DNA from: Brachionus plicatilis | Taxonomy: Eukaryota; Rotifera; Eurotatoria; Ploima; Brachionidae | Reading direction: 5' to 3' | Length of the DNA stretch: 64,000 bases | NCBI GenBank assembly: GCA_010279815.1 | Contig: QEOQ01000204.1 | Span: forward strand, 1,727,006-1,791,005 | Shown: positions 10,990 to 23,560 of the stretch, one piece after another | Layout of the letters: each line of letters starts with the position of its first letter | Numbering within the stretch: the first letter of the stretch is position 1 | Translations under genes and position numbers: made by a program | The notes under the pieces: generated by a model | What the model was told of the DNA's origin: nothing | The model's input: the letters and a program-made list of their open reading frames with translations, nothing else | The model's database searches: none

Positions 10990-11435
10990 CAAGATGTTAT
11001 AAGTTAATAATATATATATATAAGCTACAGCAAGACTAGCTTGCGGAGGCGGCCTAACAGAAGGTCACCTATGGTAGCTCCTTGCGCATAGCACATAGAA
11101 AAATACTGACAGAAGAAATACAGTGAAATTTTTAGGCCAAAATAAGGGTTAAGATTACAGATAGAAAAAGCTGGAGTAAATTTATAGTACAATTGATGGA
11201 AAATTTTATATTAAAATTGAAAGCACATGAAACATTGGAAAATTTTATAAATAAATGTTCATGTTTAAGATTGTTGACTAGACCGGAAGTCGTCGTATCG
11301 GTTCTTGAACTTGTTGACCAAATAGGCGTCTGTAACTGTAGCTGGCAGGACGTTCCACTCGTTGACTATCCTGCTGGTGAATGTGTTTGCCCTTTGTAGA
11401 CATTTGGTGGAGGCCTTGCCGAAGTTCACTAAATA
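10990..11435 (-). mobile_element. LINE 3' fragment (C-terminus of reverse-transcriptase ORF plus 3' UTR)
   Basis: Read on the minus strand, about 11275-11430 translates as a stretch with FTSRIVNEWNVLPATV and VNKFKNRYDDF. This matches the R-I/V-V-x-x-W-N-x-L-P ... F-K-N-R-L/Y-D signature at the end of many animal LINE ORF2 proteins (CR1/L2-like). GC content is higher than around it. A GC-rich 3' UTR follows (about 11030-11100) and then a TATATATA tail at about 11010-11022. It is 5'-truncated. Confidence 0.6.
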
Positions 11436-13171
11436 AAATGAATAGTTTTGATATTACATCAAGTCTACTACAAATTTTTTAATTTTAGATATAATTTTAA
11501 AAAATATTTTTTACCTCTTCCTTTTTTCGCCAGAATCCCATGGAATATGCAAAGATTTACGGTATCTAAACATTTATATAAAATTTAAAAGGAAAATTTT
11601 AAGGACATAATAAAAGACTAAATACAAAAGTAAATATAATAAACAAATAAGATTAAAAAACTTGCCTAAGACATTCATTTTTTTCCTTCAAAAAAAAAAA
11701 GGATCCTTAATTTATTTTCAAACCACTGCTTTTATTTAGTATTGACACTTTTTTTATTCCTACAAATTAATAGAAACGCAATCAATAATTATTTTTAATT
11801 TCTGATGATTTATTCAGTAGTTAAATAAAAAAATTTCACAATAATTAAGATTTAAAGACCTCAAATTATTTTTGTGAATTTTTTAATAAAATTAATGCGA
11901 CATGCTTTGCATCTCACAGGTTATGTTTAAAATTTGGAAAGTTTTTTCTTGATAAAATTAATTTTTAGTTTAATTTCTCCATTTGATGACACAACAAGTA
12001 ACAAAAAAAACTTTTATATCTGAAAGGTTTCGAAAATATTTTCTGTAGGTTTAATTAAATTTTTTATTCTAAAAATTACATTTTTTTAGGGCTATCTCTT
12101 AGATATATTAATCTAAACTTAACTAAAAACCAATTCTTTTCCATAAAATTACGAAAAATTATAATTAATAAAAAAAATTAGCCATTTTTTATTTTTATTA
12201 ATTAAGAAAAAATTATAAGAAAATAATCACGATCTTAGATTTAATCCAATTCTGATACATTGAAAATCATTGGGTCCATTTTACAAAAAATTTCCAATAA
12301 GCAAACCAGAAAATTAATTTTCCGTTTGAATAAACAAGAAACTATTACTCAATTTTTGTGGAATAAAATTTAATTATCAGGATGTATTTGACATAAGGTG
12401 CAGTTATTTTGGTTTGAATGAGTGAATTTTAAATTTAAAAAGTCTATTCAATATGTTTTATGTTGTTAATCTTTATAAGGGCTGCTGGCCTAGGATTTTT
12501 GAGACTGAGGATATGTTGTTTTTCATTTTATTTTTAGTCACATATTCCGTGATCATGAATTTATTTTTCAAATAAAAATTTTTGTGATCTTGAGAAAAAA
12601 AATTTAGTTGCATGAAGCGTTATTTAAATATAATTAAAAATTTTATTTTTCAGTATTCAAATACAACTCTGAAAATTTAATTCAAATACTGTTAGTTTTA
12701 TCATTAAGAAAACTATATTTTTGTTCAAACTATTTTAAACTGAAAAGAAAAATTTTTAATGTAACAAAAATCTAAAATTAATCATTATAATTAATCTTAA
12801 TCTTGGTCCTGGTATAAATAGCCTTTATTCTTTTTTTAGGTAATTAAGAAAACACATTATTGTTAATAATTTAAATAAAACTCTATGGTACTTTATTTTG
12901 AAGCCAAATGAAATTTAATTGAGCTCGATTGACACAAAAAGTTTCCTCAATATTCAACCAAACTACTTCTACTTGATAATTTGTGATAAGACCAAAAGAA
13001 AAGTTGAAGCTTAAAATTTCAAGTAAAAAAATTGCGGCTATCTAACAAAAATTGAAAATTACTTATTCTGAATAGCATTTTGAAATTTTTAGTTAATTGA
13101 GTTTGAATTTTAAATTAAATTAATTTTTAGAGAATAAAAATAGAGTGTTTCGTATATTTATATCATGCATC
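11436..13171. other. AT-rich stretch, no gene seen
   Basis: No conserved coding signal, RNA gene or structured repeat was recognised on either strand. Its right end should hold the promoter of the secreted protein gene that starts at 13172. Confidence 0.5.
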
Positions 13172-15139
13172 ATGAATCTTATATTGATAATTCTTATTTT
13201 TTATTTATGTCTCATCAACAAATCAACACAAATAAACTTCAACAGATTCAAAATTAATTCAAAAAAAGTAATTAGATTAAAATTTTCAAATTTTTTATTA
13301 TAATTTTAATTTAGAAACTTTTGCCTGATTATTCTGAACAATCATGTAAACTGTTTACAAATAGTTCATCAGTCAAAAATATTATTAATTCACCTTTAAC
13401 TAATGAAAATTATTACCCAATCCATCTTTCTTTGGAGGCCCATATTTTGAGTTTTGCTCTCAAAGGTATTTTTTAAATGTTTAGACCACACAGGGTACCT
13501 TCACTCTTTTAAATAAATCTTGCCGTTTATCAATTTAATTTCTTTAAAAAAATTTTGTTAAAGAAAATCGTATGTTTTGGATTATCCATATTTTGTCAAG
13601 CAAGTCGAGTAAAAAAAGACTTGAGCTTATCGCTGAATTCGATGACCAGGCACAGCAAAATTCAGAATCAGTATAATTGCGCTAATTTTTATTTCACAAT
13701 AAAATGAATTTCTTAGAATTTTGGTAGCAAAATTGAAAAATATTTATTCACTCATCCAATGACTTTTTTGATTATCTTTGCATTATCACAGCCTTTATAC
13801 AAACTTGATATTTTACTTTTTAATGAATTTTTAGAAGTAATTTAAAAAATAAACATTAATTTTTTTAAATTAACTTAATATTTTAGAATAGAAATAACTT
13901 GAACGGTATAATTGAAGTTTTAATGGACTCTGACAGAGAACATTTACGCAAAATAATTAATTTTTTTGAAGGTTTTTAAAAATTTAATTTAAAATTTAAT
14001 TTAAAATTTTTAAAATTTTTAAATTAAGATCATAGAGTTGAGTTTTTGAGTTCCAAAAAGGAAGATAGTAAAGACATTTTAAAAAAAAACTTGTTTGATA
14101 AAATAAAAAGTGAAGAGACAATAGATATAATTTCAAAATTATTTGATAAAAATAACAATGAGTTAGAACTAAATAATATTGAGTGTATAGTCCGAGTAAT
14201 TTGACATTTTTTTGTTGTTTTTTCTTTTGATTAAATATATTTAATTAAATGAAGAAATTTTGCAGTATATTGGATAAAAGTTATCAAACATTGGTACTAA
14301 ACTGTTCATCCTCTATTGAGCTGAATTCATTTAAAGATCTAAATTTTTTTTTGTCAAAATTAAAATCAAATCAATTTGAAGCTATAGTTGGTATTTTGAA
14401 AAAATTGACCCATCAAACTAAAAGTGACCCATTTAAAAAATGTTCTGTCAACTTTGACTCAAAGTATTGCGAGTCGCTAAGAACAATAAGTAAAATTTTT
14501 GCATTTTCTAAATTAATTTTTATAAAAAATGTTAAAGTTTCAATCGGAGCAAACAAAACGGAATATTATGTCCAACGAATAAATAGTTTGTTGCAGGAAG
14601 TTGACACAAATTTTACTATATCTAAGCTATTTTATTAAATTTTGTTTTTAGAATAACTTTGATTTTGACTTGACAAGAATTGTTGCGTCCATTAACATAA
14701 ATAAACTCTCCAAAAATTTAATCCAAACATATAATTTGCTTTTTAAAGATGATTTAATTAAGAACATGGAAGCTTTATTTACTAAAAAAAGCTTGGTAAA
14801 CCATTTGGGCAAAAAGTGTTAATCTTAAATAAATGTTACTTTAAAGATAACCAAAAAAGTATGGTGGAAATTTTGGGAAAACAAAGATGGATCAAATGAT
14901 TTGGAAATTTATGGCCGAGGTCTAATGTCACTTCTGGATTTGGACAAATGGTGCATTTTTGAATGCGACTTGACTCTCAATCGACTCAAGAATACACATG
15001 ACAAAAAAAGAAATATTGAGATATCGGTATAATTTTATTTTTTTTATAATTAATAACTAATTTTTATACGGAAAATTTTTAGCAAAAGTTTCACCAACTA
15101 ACAAAGGGAACACTAAAGTGGCTTCTGCGAAAACCTTAA
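13172..15139 (+). CDS. Secreted protein of unknown function, 10 exons
   Basis: Ten exons join with consistent phases into a 483-residue frame: 13172-13267, 13315-13465, 13564-13670, 13717-13836, 13887-13971, 14029-14195, 14255-14599, 14652-14795, 14847-15026 and 15083-15139. The first exon begins MNLILIILIFYLCLINKS, a clear signal peptide. No transmembrane segment is obvious after that. The rest is Lys/Asn/Leu-rich with scattered cysteines, and a tryptophan-rich patch (KKVWWKFWENKDG) lies near residue 405. I do not recognise a domain. The gene ends 41 bp from the stop codon of deoxyhypusine synthase on the opposite strand. The exon model rests on GT/AG sites and phase only; the 14599 donor (GTTGAC) is the weakest. 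Confidence 0.65.
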
Positions 15140-15180
15140 AAAATGATATAAACAAAAAGTTTTAAAATTAAATAAAAAAT

Positions 15181-16286
15181 TTAATCTACTTTGACAGGTT
15201 TAGCATCTCTGCGTATTTTCCCCCATGAAATCGCTTCGTCTGGACTAGCTCCGGCATCACTGCCATCAAACTCGCTTGCTGTGTTAATAAAAACAGAAAA
15301 ATCTGCACCATTTCTCATCAAATTTGCATTCAAAACATGATGTTTAATAAGACCTCCGCCAAGTATAATCATTCCGGTGTTACATGCATGTACGGCTAAG
15401 TTGTTCAATAGGCGTAAGTCTTCTAGGATGTCGACAACAAGACCTGGCTTACGATATGAATGAAAGTACATCATGTCTCCAAGTGAACCATCAGTCAAGG
15501 CTGGACTAAACACTGGAATGTCATTTTTATAAGCCCAATAGTAGACTGAATCCGGATTGTCTATTTCTTTTCCAAGTCGATTGATTATTTTTGAAGGTGT
15601 CCAGTTTATTTCATTGCTTTGCTGTTCTTCTACCATTTTGTCAAATATTGGCATGATCCAATCTTCAAATTTGCAGTAATTATCATTTGGAATCAACAAG
15701 TTTCCTATTCGGTTTATTCCTTCTGCTCTTAGTTGGGAACCAGGCAAATGAAAGTCACCGTTCAAAGTTGGTGCAAGACATTTGATGAAGTCTTCTTCAA
15801 TGCCTCCAGCGGTACATACCAAACAATCAACCTAGAAAAATGCAATATTATACTTTATAAATTTTCCAAAGACTTTTTTAGACCATTTTGTGTTGAACTA
15901 AAAATCTAATATACTCTCTCATGCCACACGAGATCATATTTGAGGTATAGCCTAGGAATATAGTACAGTTTGTTTTAGTAATCATGGAATCTTTTTTTTC
16001 TTCCGGCATATCAGACAGTTTGCATTTAATCTTAAATTTTTTTTGATTTAATATAATTTTATTAATTAGTTAATTATACCATTCTATTAACTTCATTAAT
16101 TGCTTTTCCAAGATTGCTAGCTTGAAATCCGGTGTGAATATAGGTGCTGAGAATTCTATCATAATTTACACCTTGATTAAAATCATAGCCTTTTACTTCT
16201 GAATTGAATTTTTTGCTACACTCTTGATCAGTTGGCTGCATTACATTGCTGATGGCAGCTTCGACCAATTTTTTATCAGATTCCAT
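15181..16286 (-). CDS. DHPS: Deoxyhypusine synthase
   Basis: Three exons, 16080-16286, 15884-16030 and 15181-15831, give 334 residues. The enzyme transfers the aminobutyl group of spermidine to one lysine of eIF5A using NAD, the first step of hypusine formation in the cytosol. Recognisable segments are [93 protein letters not shown], and [18 protein letters not shown], which contains the catalytic lysine (W-G-K-I). The second intron uses an unusual GTCTAA donor. Animal enzymes run about 25-30 residues past the PVKV segment, but here the frame stops at PVKVD. The codons at that point (AAA|GTAGAT) could be a splice donor, yet the convergent gene's terminal exon lies only 41 bp away and no matching last exon was seen. 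The C-terminus is therefore truncated or mis-modelled. Confidence 0.93.
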
Positions 16287-16463
16287 TTTATTTATTTCAA
16301 AACAAAATAATAAATAATTTAATATTCAAATTTTATTAATATATTTTAGCTAAATTTTTTTTTTTACATGTGAAAATTTTTCAAAAGACAGTTTTATGGT
16401 CATAACTGAAATTATTTAAAAAGAATAGTTTTAAATTTATTTTCGTTTTTGTAAAATTTTGAA

Positions 16464-16551
16464 GCCCGAGTAGCTCAGTCGGTTAGAGCGTCGTACTTAT
16501 AAATACAGTTTAGCGATGCGAAGGTCGAGAGTTCGAGCCTCTCCTGGGGCA
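16464..16551 (+). tRNA. tRNA-Ile (UAU) with a short intron
   Basis: The sequence starts GCCCGAGTAGCTCAG (acceptor and D-arm box A) and ends with GTTCGAGCCTCTC (T-arm box B) and CTGGGGC plus A. The anticodon stem TCGTA/TGCGA encloses CTTATA, so the anticodon is TAT. About 14 bases following the anticodon loop (AATACAGTTTAGCG) do not fit the mature tRNA and are an intron at the canonical place. Eukaryotic tRNA-Ile(UAU) genes commonly carry an intron here. The acceptor stem has one G-G mismatch. It is oriented away from deoxyhypusine synthase, 177 bp from its start codon. Confidence 0.9.
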
Positions 16552-19500
16552 AATTTTTATTTTTAATCATACTAAAAAATAACTAATCCTTGGTTATTAA
16601 AATTTTTAAGATAATTAGCAAAAATAAAGGTTTAGAGTCTATTTGTTTTGAAATCGACAAAAATGCTTTATTTATTTTTAAGGAATTTTTGAATTTAAAT
16701 TTGAAAATTTGTAAAAATAAAATACAATTATTTTACACCTTTACAAAACGACTTTAAAACATAATGATAATAATAAAGGTCTATTACGTAATTTGAATAC
16801 TAAAGTAAGATGGGATATTAGAAAATAAATGCCTTTCGTTCGAGCGAACATTTATACACCAAAAGGAAAAATTGTTGAATAAATACAATACAATAAAATA
16901 TAATTGTTGCTTTAAAATTTAAGATTTAATTAGGATTTTAAGATATTACACTGATTTTGGCGCAATAGGAAATTTTTGAATTAAAGAAAAAAATTTCAAC
17001 ATGATTTCTTGTATAGTTACTAATAATTTCAAAATAAGATGTTTTCTCTTATATTGGTGGACTATTAAAATATTTTAACAGGCCATTTTTTTAATTTATT
17101 TTGCTGGTTGTTTTCTAAAAATGCAATTTAGTGGTAAACAAAATTGAAATTTATGATAAAGTCAGAAGTCTTTTTAAAAAAAACTGCTAACAAAATGTTG
17201 CACATGAAACGAAAATTTTGGCCACTTCATCACTTCAATAAAGCTCAACATGATTACAAAAAAATTCCAAAATCTCATTTGTAAGTATATAATGTTAGAA
17301 TTCTTTTACAAATATTTAAATAAAATTAATTTAGTTTTATTTGCTCGAAAAGTTGGTATCTTGGAAAAAAAAAATACACTACAAGTTTACATAATATAAT
17401 TTTAAATAAATTTAAGATTTTGAAAAAAGCGAAATTGTACACTCACAACACTCAAATAGTTTGTTTTAAGTTACTTAATAAAATTCTAAAAAAATAACAT
17501 GTTTTCGAATACTTTTTAAAAAGCTTAAATTTTGATTAAATCTAAAACTTTTTAAATCAACATTTAAAGCCGAGTTATCGCAAAAATAAAGCTGTCATTT
17601 GCTTTTCAGAAAATTTTAATTAAGATTTTCATAGAACATTGGCATAGCTTAAGATAAACTTAACCTTGTAGGGTCCCTAGATAATATCAGATTTACATAA
17701 GGCAATATTTAATCCAAAAATCAACGAATTTTCATAAAAATTTCAAATATTACAATTTAGAAAAAGTTACATAATTGAAATTTTTTTTTCGAAATTTTCA
17801 AAAAAGTCAAGAAAACAGGTATTTTGATTTTATAATTTTGTATTTTATAATTTTATTTAAATTAAAGGTTTTTTTTTATTAAATTTTATGGTGAAATCAA
17901 AAAATTTGTTCAAGTGTTCTTCGTAAAAAGGCTTTCGTTCCAGGTAAAGAAGCAAATGCAACACATTTATTGTTAAACAAAAGACCACTTTATTGTATTT
18001 GTATTTACTAAAGAAAATGGTAACATTATAATCATCTAAAAGGCACATTTAAGAGTTTATAAACTAAAAAAAGAGCTTAAAGATAGCTGAAATAACGAGT
18101 CGTGATTTTAAAAATTGTGTACTATCAAAAACAAGCAAATAACAATTAATGCAATTTGATGTAAAGCGATCTTAGCACAAAGATATTGATTTACAGCTGA
18201 AATTTAAACAATTTAAATCTTTTTATTTTTAAATTTCATTTAAATTACGTATAACATAATCTAAACAATTTTCTCGGTCTCTACTTCCTTTTACTTAAGC
18301 TTTTTATGATTTTTTTTTCTTTCTAGTTCAAAATTAAATAATTTCGATTTCAAATTTTGCTTGATCAAAATTATTTAAAATTTTTAGATATAATATTATA
18401 TCAAAAATTAACATATCATGATTAATTGCGGCCATATATTTACGAAGAGGATACTTTGTTATTTTACACTACTTCTATGATGCATAGCTTTTGTTATCAA
18501 AACCAGTTCTCTATGTACCAGTTGAAAATTTGATGAAAGCTTTTTTTATGATTTTGTGAGATAATTAAAATATGATGGCTACTCTCAGTTTGATTTTTCA
18601 ATCACTGGCCATAGAAAAATTTTAGCTCACCTGTATCAATATTAGATCTTTTTAATTTAATTTTAAATCAAATTTTTTTGATGAATATTATTTTGTCAAA
18701 AGTGGAAGAAAGAATCACTGGTTTTGAAATTTTTCATAAGCTGACTTAATGCAGATCTTTGGATTTAAATGACGCCTTAAGTATTCTGATTCATATTTAA
18801 ATATCAAATATAAGCAATCGAAATAAAAAGGATAATCTTTTGAGAGAAATTTTTACCTAAACGAGATTGTGGATGTTCTCACGTTTCACAAGGATCTAAC
18901 AAATTTTAAATAATTATGTTACTTAACAAAAAAGAGTTAATATAGTATTGATTGATAAGAAAGAAAGCGGAAACAATGATCTATTGGGATATTAATTTGT
19001 TCAAAAATGTGTTCTAACCTTTTGTAAAAAAATTTTTTCGATTTGACTCATTATGTATAAGAATTTTTAAAACTAGTTTTGTTCACCTTTTGAAGACATC
19101 GCTGAAAATAAATGATATTTTTTAGGTTTTATAGTTTTAAATTGTTTTTAGTTCAATGTTGTGAGTATTATTTCCGACTGGTAGAATTTTTCGAAATTTT
19201 TTTGTCAAATAACTTGGTAATTAAAAAAAATAAATTTTTGTTATTATCAAAATTTATTTAAGCTTGAATAAAATCGATCTTAATCGTGTTCAAAAGACTA
19301 GGACTTGAAAAAAATTTTTAATTACTATTTTTATTGAATTTCTCCTTAAGTAAAGAAATTGAAATAAGTTCCATTTAACTATTGCGAAAAGAGTAGAGAA
19401 TTGTAAGTTTATTTTATAAAATTTAAGCAAAAAAATTGCTAAGACATAAATCGATACTTAAAAATTCCATTTAAGATAAAAATCTATTCTGTTCTAGGAT

Positions 19501-19894
19501 ACCACTGAAGATGGTTCATTTAAATTGAGCTAAATTATGCTAATTGAAAGAACATTTTTTTGGCAAAGACTTGGTGAATTCTTCAAGCGTAACTACTCAT
19601 CATTATTTATGAGGAACGTATAAATTTTCAAAGACTGAATTATTTCCAAGTAATTTTTTTGAAAATTTCTCAATGCCTGATTTTTTCATTTCATTTCATG
19701 ATATGATCATTTGATTCATTTAGATTTCTTATTTTTTAAATAATTTGAAAAATTATGAAAAATAATTAATTAAATTTTGTCTAAATAAACATTTCCATTT
19801 CGAATTACCATCTTTTTTTTTTTCTAATTTTGTTTTTTGAGTATTTTACTTTTTACTTTGGTTATATCATTAATTATAATAATTCAATGTTGTA
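16552..19894. other. 3.3 kb AT-rich intergenic region, no gene seen
   Basis: Read on both strands, only low-complexity frames were found (for example 17857-18048 minus), none with splice or family support. The right end should include the promoter of the serine protease gene. Confidence 0.5.
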
Positions 19895-22800
19895 ATGGTT
19901 GATACCAAATCAAGAAATGGAAATGTTAAAGGCAATCAGGCCACCAAAACAAATTCTGGACATGTAAATAAAGCATACCGATTAAGTGATCAGAATATTT
20001 ATTCTATTTCACGGCAATTATCCGATACGCCCGATGCTAATGGAGTTGATTCATCTAAGAATCTTCTCAATGCTCAGCAATCTGTCAATGTCAATTTGCC
20101 AAATACCGCTTTTATAGACTCAAAAAATCCCAAGTTAACCTCTAAAATCGCAGACAGCAATAAAAAATTGATCAATAGACCAAAACTTATAATTCCATTA
20201 GTTATCATGGGTATTGTTTTTTCAGTTGCGGTAATATCCGGAATAGTTTATGTGATTGTTTCTGCAAACCCAAGAAATACTAATAATAAAATTAACGATA
20301 ACCAGACTATTATCCCGATTACAACTCAAACTAAAACAACTGTTAGTTTAGCAAGCACTAGTTTGTCATCAACTAATATTCAAAAATTGCCTCCTGCGAG
20401 AAAGCCCACAGGTAAGAAGCATAGTCTAAAATATATGTTTTTTAGGTTTAATACTCTTAAAAGACATAAAAAAAATTTATAACCATTTTTTGCATTACCT
20501 TCATCATGTTATTGCTTCATTTTTTTCCAGGAATTGAGTCCACATATCCAGAAATATTTTAAATATCTATGATCAATGATTTAAGGTTAATTGTTCGTTA
20601 TCATTGAAATTTTCCATTTTTTAAGTATTAATAACACTATTTTAGTTTAGTAAAATTTTAAAAATAAAAACTCTTAAAATTAATTGTTATCGTAAACACA
20701 GAAAAAATGTCAATGTTTTGAATTTTTCATCATTATTTATTTTAAAATTGTTTATTTATTAATTATGGGATTCTTTTTGTTTCTTTACTAAATTAGATGA
20801 AAAACTTGGCACAACGAAAGAAAGTTTAGCAGATTTAAGTTTGTGATCAAAAATCATCCCAAAAAAAATATTTTAAATCATTTTTAAGTAAAAAATGAAA
20901 TGCAGAGACATATTTTTCTGTGTTGCAACCATGTTAAACCATATCCAAGTATTCTGCATAGTTCTGCATGCTTAAACTTTTTGTAGCGTTTTGCAGATAT
21001 AAAACTTAAGTTTAACTTTGAATGTTTAATTTGAAAATTTTCTTCTGCAATAAAATTTAAAATAAAAATTACTAACCTATCAAACCTTGTTTAATAATAA
21101 TTTTTGAGCATGATCATTTTGACTTTAAGCATCAATCTGCCTGAAATTTAAGATCTTCGGATTTTTAATGTAATTAAGCATTTGTTATTTTAAACCACTT
21201 AAGTCTAACATTCAAGTTTAAAAATTAAATTTTTTACTAAGTAAAAAATGAAAAAATCTAATTTAAAAAAACTTTAAGCTTTTTTGGAAATCTACAAAAT
21301 ACGTATAAGCATAAGAATCAAAAAGTATTTTGAGCATATTCTTCATCTTTTTTTAGCTTTTGATCTGAGGATTTGGTATTTATTCTAAACATTATGAAAA
21401 TTTTCAAGCATGCTTAAGATTAGTGTTTTAATGAGGTTCGACTTAATGATTTAAATTTATTAAAACAATTAAAAATTTTAAATAGCCTTGCTTACTTTAA
21501 AAATTAATTAATGTTAACTTAAATTAAAATTTTAAAATTTTTTAATGCATAAAATAAAAATTTTTGATGAGTAAAAAAATATTTCCGTAAGAAACTTTTG
21601 AAAACAACTTAATTTTTACCCTCTTTTTGGAAATTTTTCGTTAAATTCTGCGTTATACCATATCAATACTGTAAAGCATCTTGGACAAAAATAATTTAGT
21701 TTAATGCCTTTACTAATATTGAACCAAATTATTTTAGACAGTCCTTTTGAATGAATTTGTTATTTTGAATTTTTTGACATAAACTTAATGGCCTAAAATT
21801 AAAAAATTTTGAGAAAAACGAAAAATCATTTATTTTAAAGCTAAGATAACTATAAGAGAGATGTGTTCAAAGGTAAAAAGGTTACCCAACTATGCAAAAA
21901 AAAAGATCATACTTTTGGATCATTATTTTACTTAATACTTTTTGAATTTTTGCCAAAAGAATGCGGAGTGCCACTGGTTGATCCCAATTTGCAACTGACA
22001 AGAATAATGCGTGGGCATCCTGTTGTTAGAGATTCATGGCCATGGACTGTTTCAATCGGATATTTTGGACCCAGAACTTCTCTTCCTCATGCGTGTGGTG
22101 GTGCGTTAGTCAACAAACGCTTTGTTGTTACAGCTACACATTGTGTTGAAAGGTGCCATTTTTTAATTCAATAATTATTGATATTCTTAAAAAGACTTTC
22201 ATAAATTTAAAATTTAAAAATATTTATTTCATAAGCCGCTCAATATTTAATCTTGTCGGAAATCCTGTTAATTCGCACGATCTATTTGGTAGCTTGGAAA
22301 AAATGATGCGAGTCTATGTAAGCGTGAACACCCGTTCAACTGATATAACCGCTGAGAATACATACCGCGTTGAATCTATTATAGAAGTAAATTTAACAAA
22401 AATAAATTAAAAGCAAAGAAATTTTTTCTATTAATTTTTGAATTTTTTAGTATCCAAATTTTGACCAGAACACTTTTAAAAATGACATATCAATAATCAA
22501 ATTAGACCGCGACGTAATCGATTCTGAAAATTTAAATTACATTTGCGTACCAACTGAAACCAATACAAATCCGGGCACCGATTTATACGCGGTTGGATGG
22601 GGATTTACTGAAAATAATTTTTATCGCGGTAAAAAGAAAAATTTTAAAAAAAAAATATATTTTAAATATTTAATAATTTAGCATCTGACACTTTGAATCA
22701 AGTTAAAATTCAGGTTCAATCAGCGACAACATGCGGTTTATCATATTTGCCAGTATTGCAGTTTTGTGCTGGAAATCAAAGTCTTGGAAAAGATACATGC

Positions 22801-23019
22801 AATGTTCGAACACTTGCAATTAATTTTTAAAGAGATTTGTAATTTTTTTTGTTCAAGGGAGATTCTGGCGGCCCGGTGATGCAGCAGGACAGATCAAAGC
22901 GATGGCAACTTGTTGGTGTTGTATCAAATGGTGATTCAATGTGTACAGGTAGAGGTATCTATACCAATGTATCATTTTATCACAAATGGATTCAAGATAA
23001 CACCAAAATAGTCGATTGA
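19895..23019 (+). CDS. Type II transmembrane trypsin-like serine protease
   Basis: Six exons join in frame to 440 residues: 19895-20411, 21960-22152, 22236-22386, 22451-22628, 22682-22803 and 22858-23019. The first exon encodes a hydrophilic cytoplasmic part, one hydrophobic anchor (IPLVIMGIVFSVAVISGIVYVIV, about residues 98-120) and a Thr/Ser-rich stalk. The rest is an S1 (chymotrypsin-fold) domain with catalytic His in VTATHCVE, Asp in NDISIIKLD and Ser in GDSGGPVM, so the triad is complete. The residue six before the catalytic Ser is Asp (KDTCNGDSGG), which predicts cleavage after Arg/Lys. An activation-like region lies around ECGVPLVD...RIMRGHPV, with Arg-Ile-Met rather than the usual Arg-Ile-Val. 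Intron 1 is long (1548 bp). A membrane topology with the protease outside the cell is inferred. Confidence 0.88.
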
Positions 23020-23560
23020 AATTAAATTGTTGATTTATTTTTTGATAAAATTTACTGATACAAAAATTAGTATTATCTTATATTTCAAAAATTTTGAGTC
23101 TTATTGCTCAATTTTTGTTAAGAATATTAGGGTTTGTAAAATTCAAAACCTTTGAAAAAATAATTTCTAGAATTTTATTGATTTTAAATAATTTTTGTTT
23201 TCAAATAAAATATATTTTTTAATTTTTTTTTTGTCAGATGAATTTTATGTTAAAAATTATTTAAATAGTTATAATCAATATTTTAAAAAATTTAAAAAAT
23301 GTTTGTGTGAATTAAATTTCTGAACAATTAAATTAGCATACGAAAAGATAAATTTAAAATGTTATTCAAATTTAAAAAAAAAAGAAAAGATGATTTAAAT
23401 TTAGATAGATTAAAATGAATTGAATTTCAAAGAAACACATTTTTAGAATTATAAATTACCAAATGTTGCCAAATAAACCTACGAAAATCAAATCTGAAGC
23501 CAGGAAAATTTTAATATAAAAGACCAAGTAATTTTAAAGAAAAATATAACTTTGTTAAAG
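23020..23560. other. Intergenic spacer between protease and gene A
   Basis: 541 bp, AT-rich, no coding signal. It must hold the promoter of gene A and the 3' end of the protease transcript. Confidence 0.5.

Noticed and set aside
17857..18048. 63-residue minus-strand frame
   Set aside because: No family resemblance, splice context or conservation evidence, and composition is like the surrounding AT-rich DNA.
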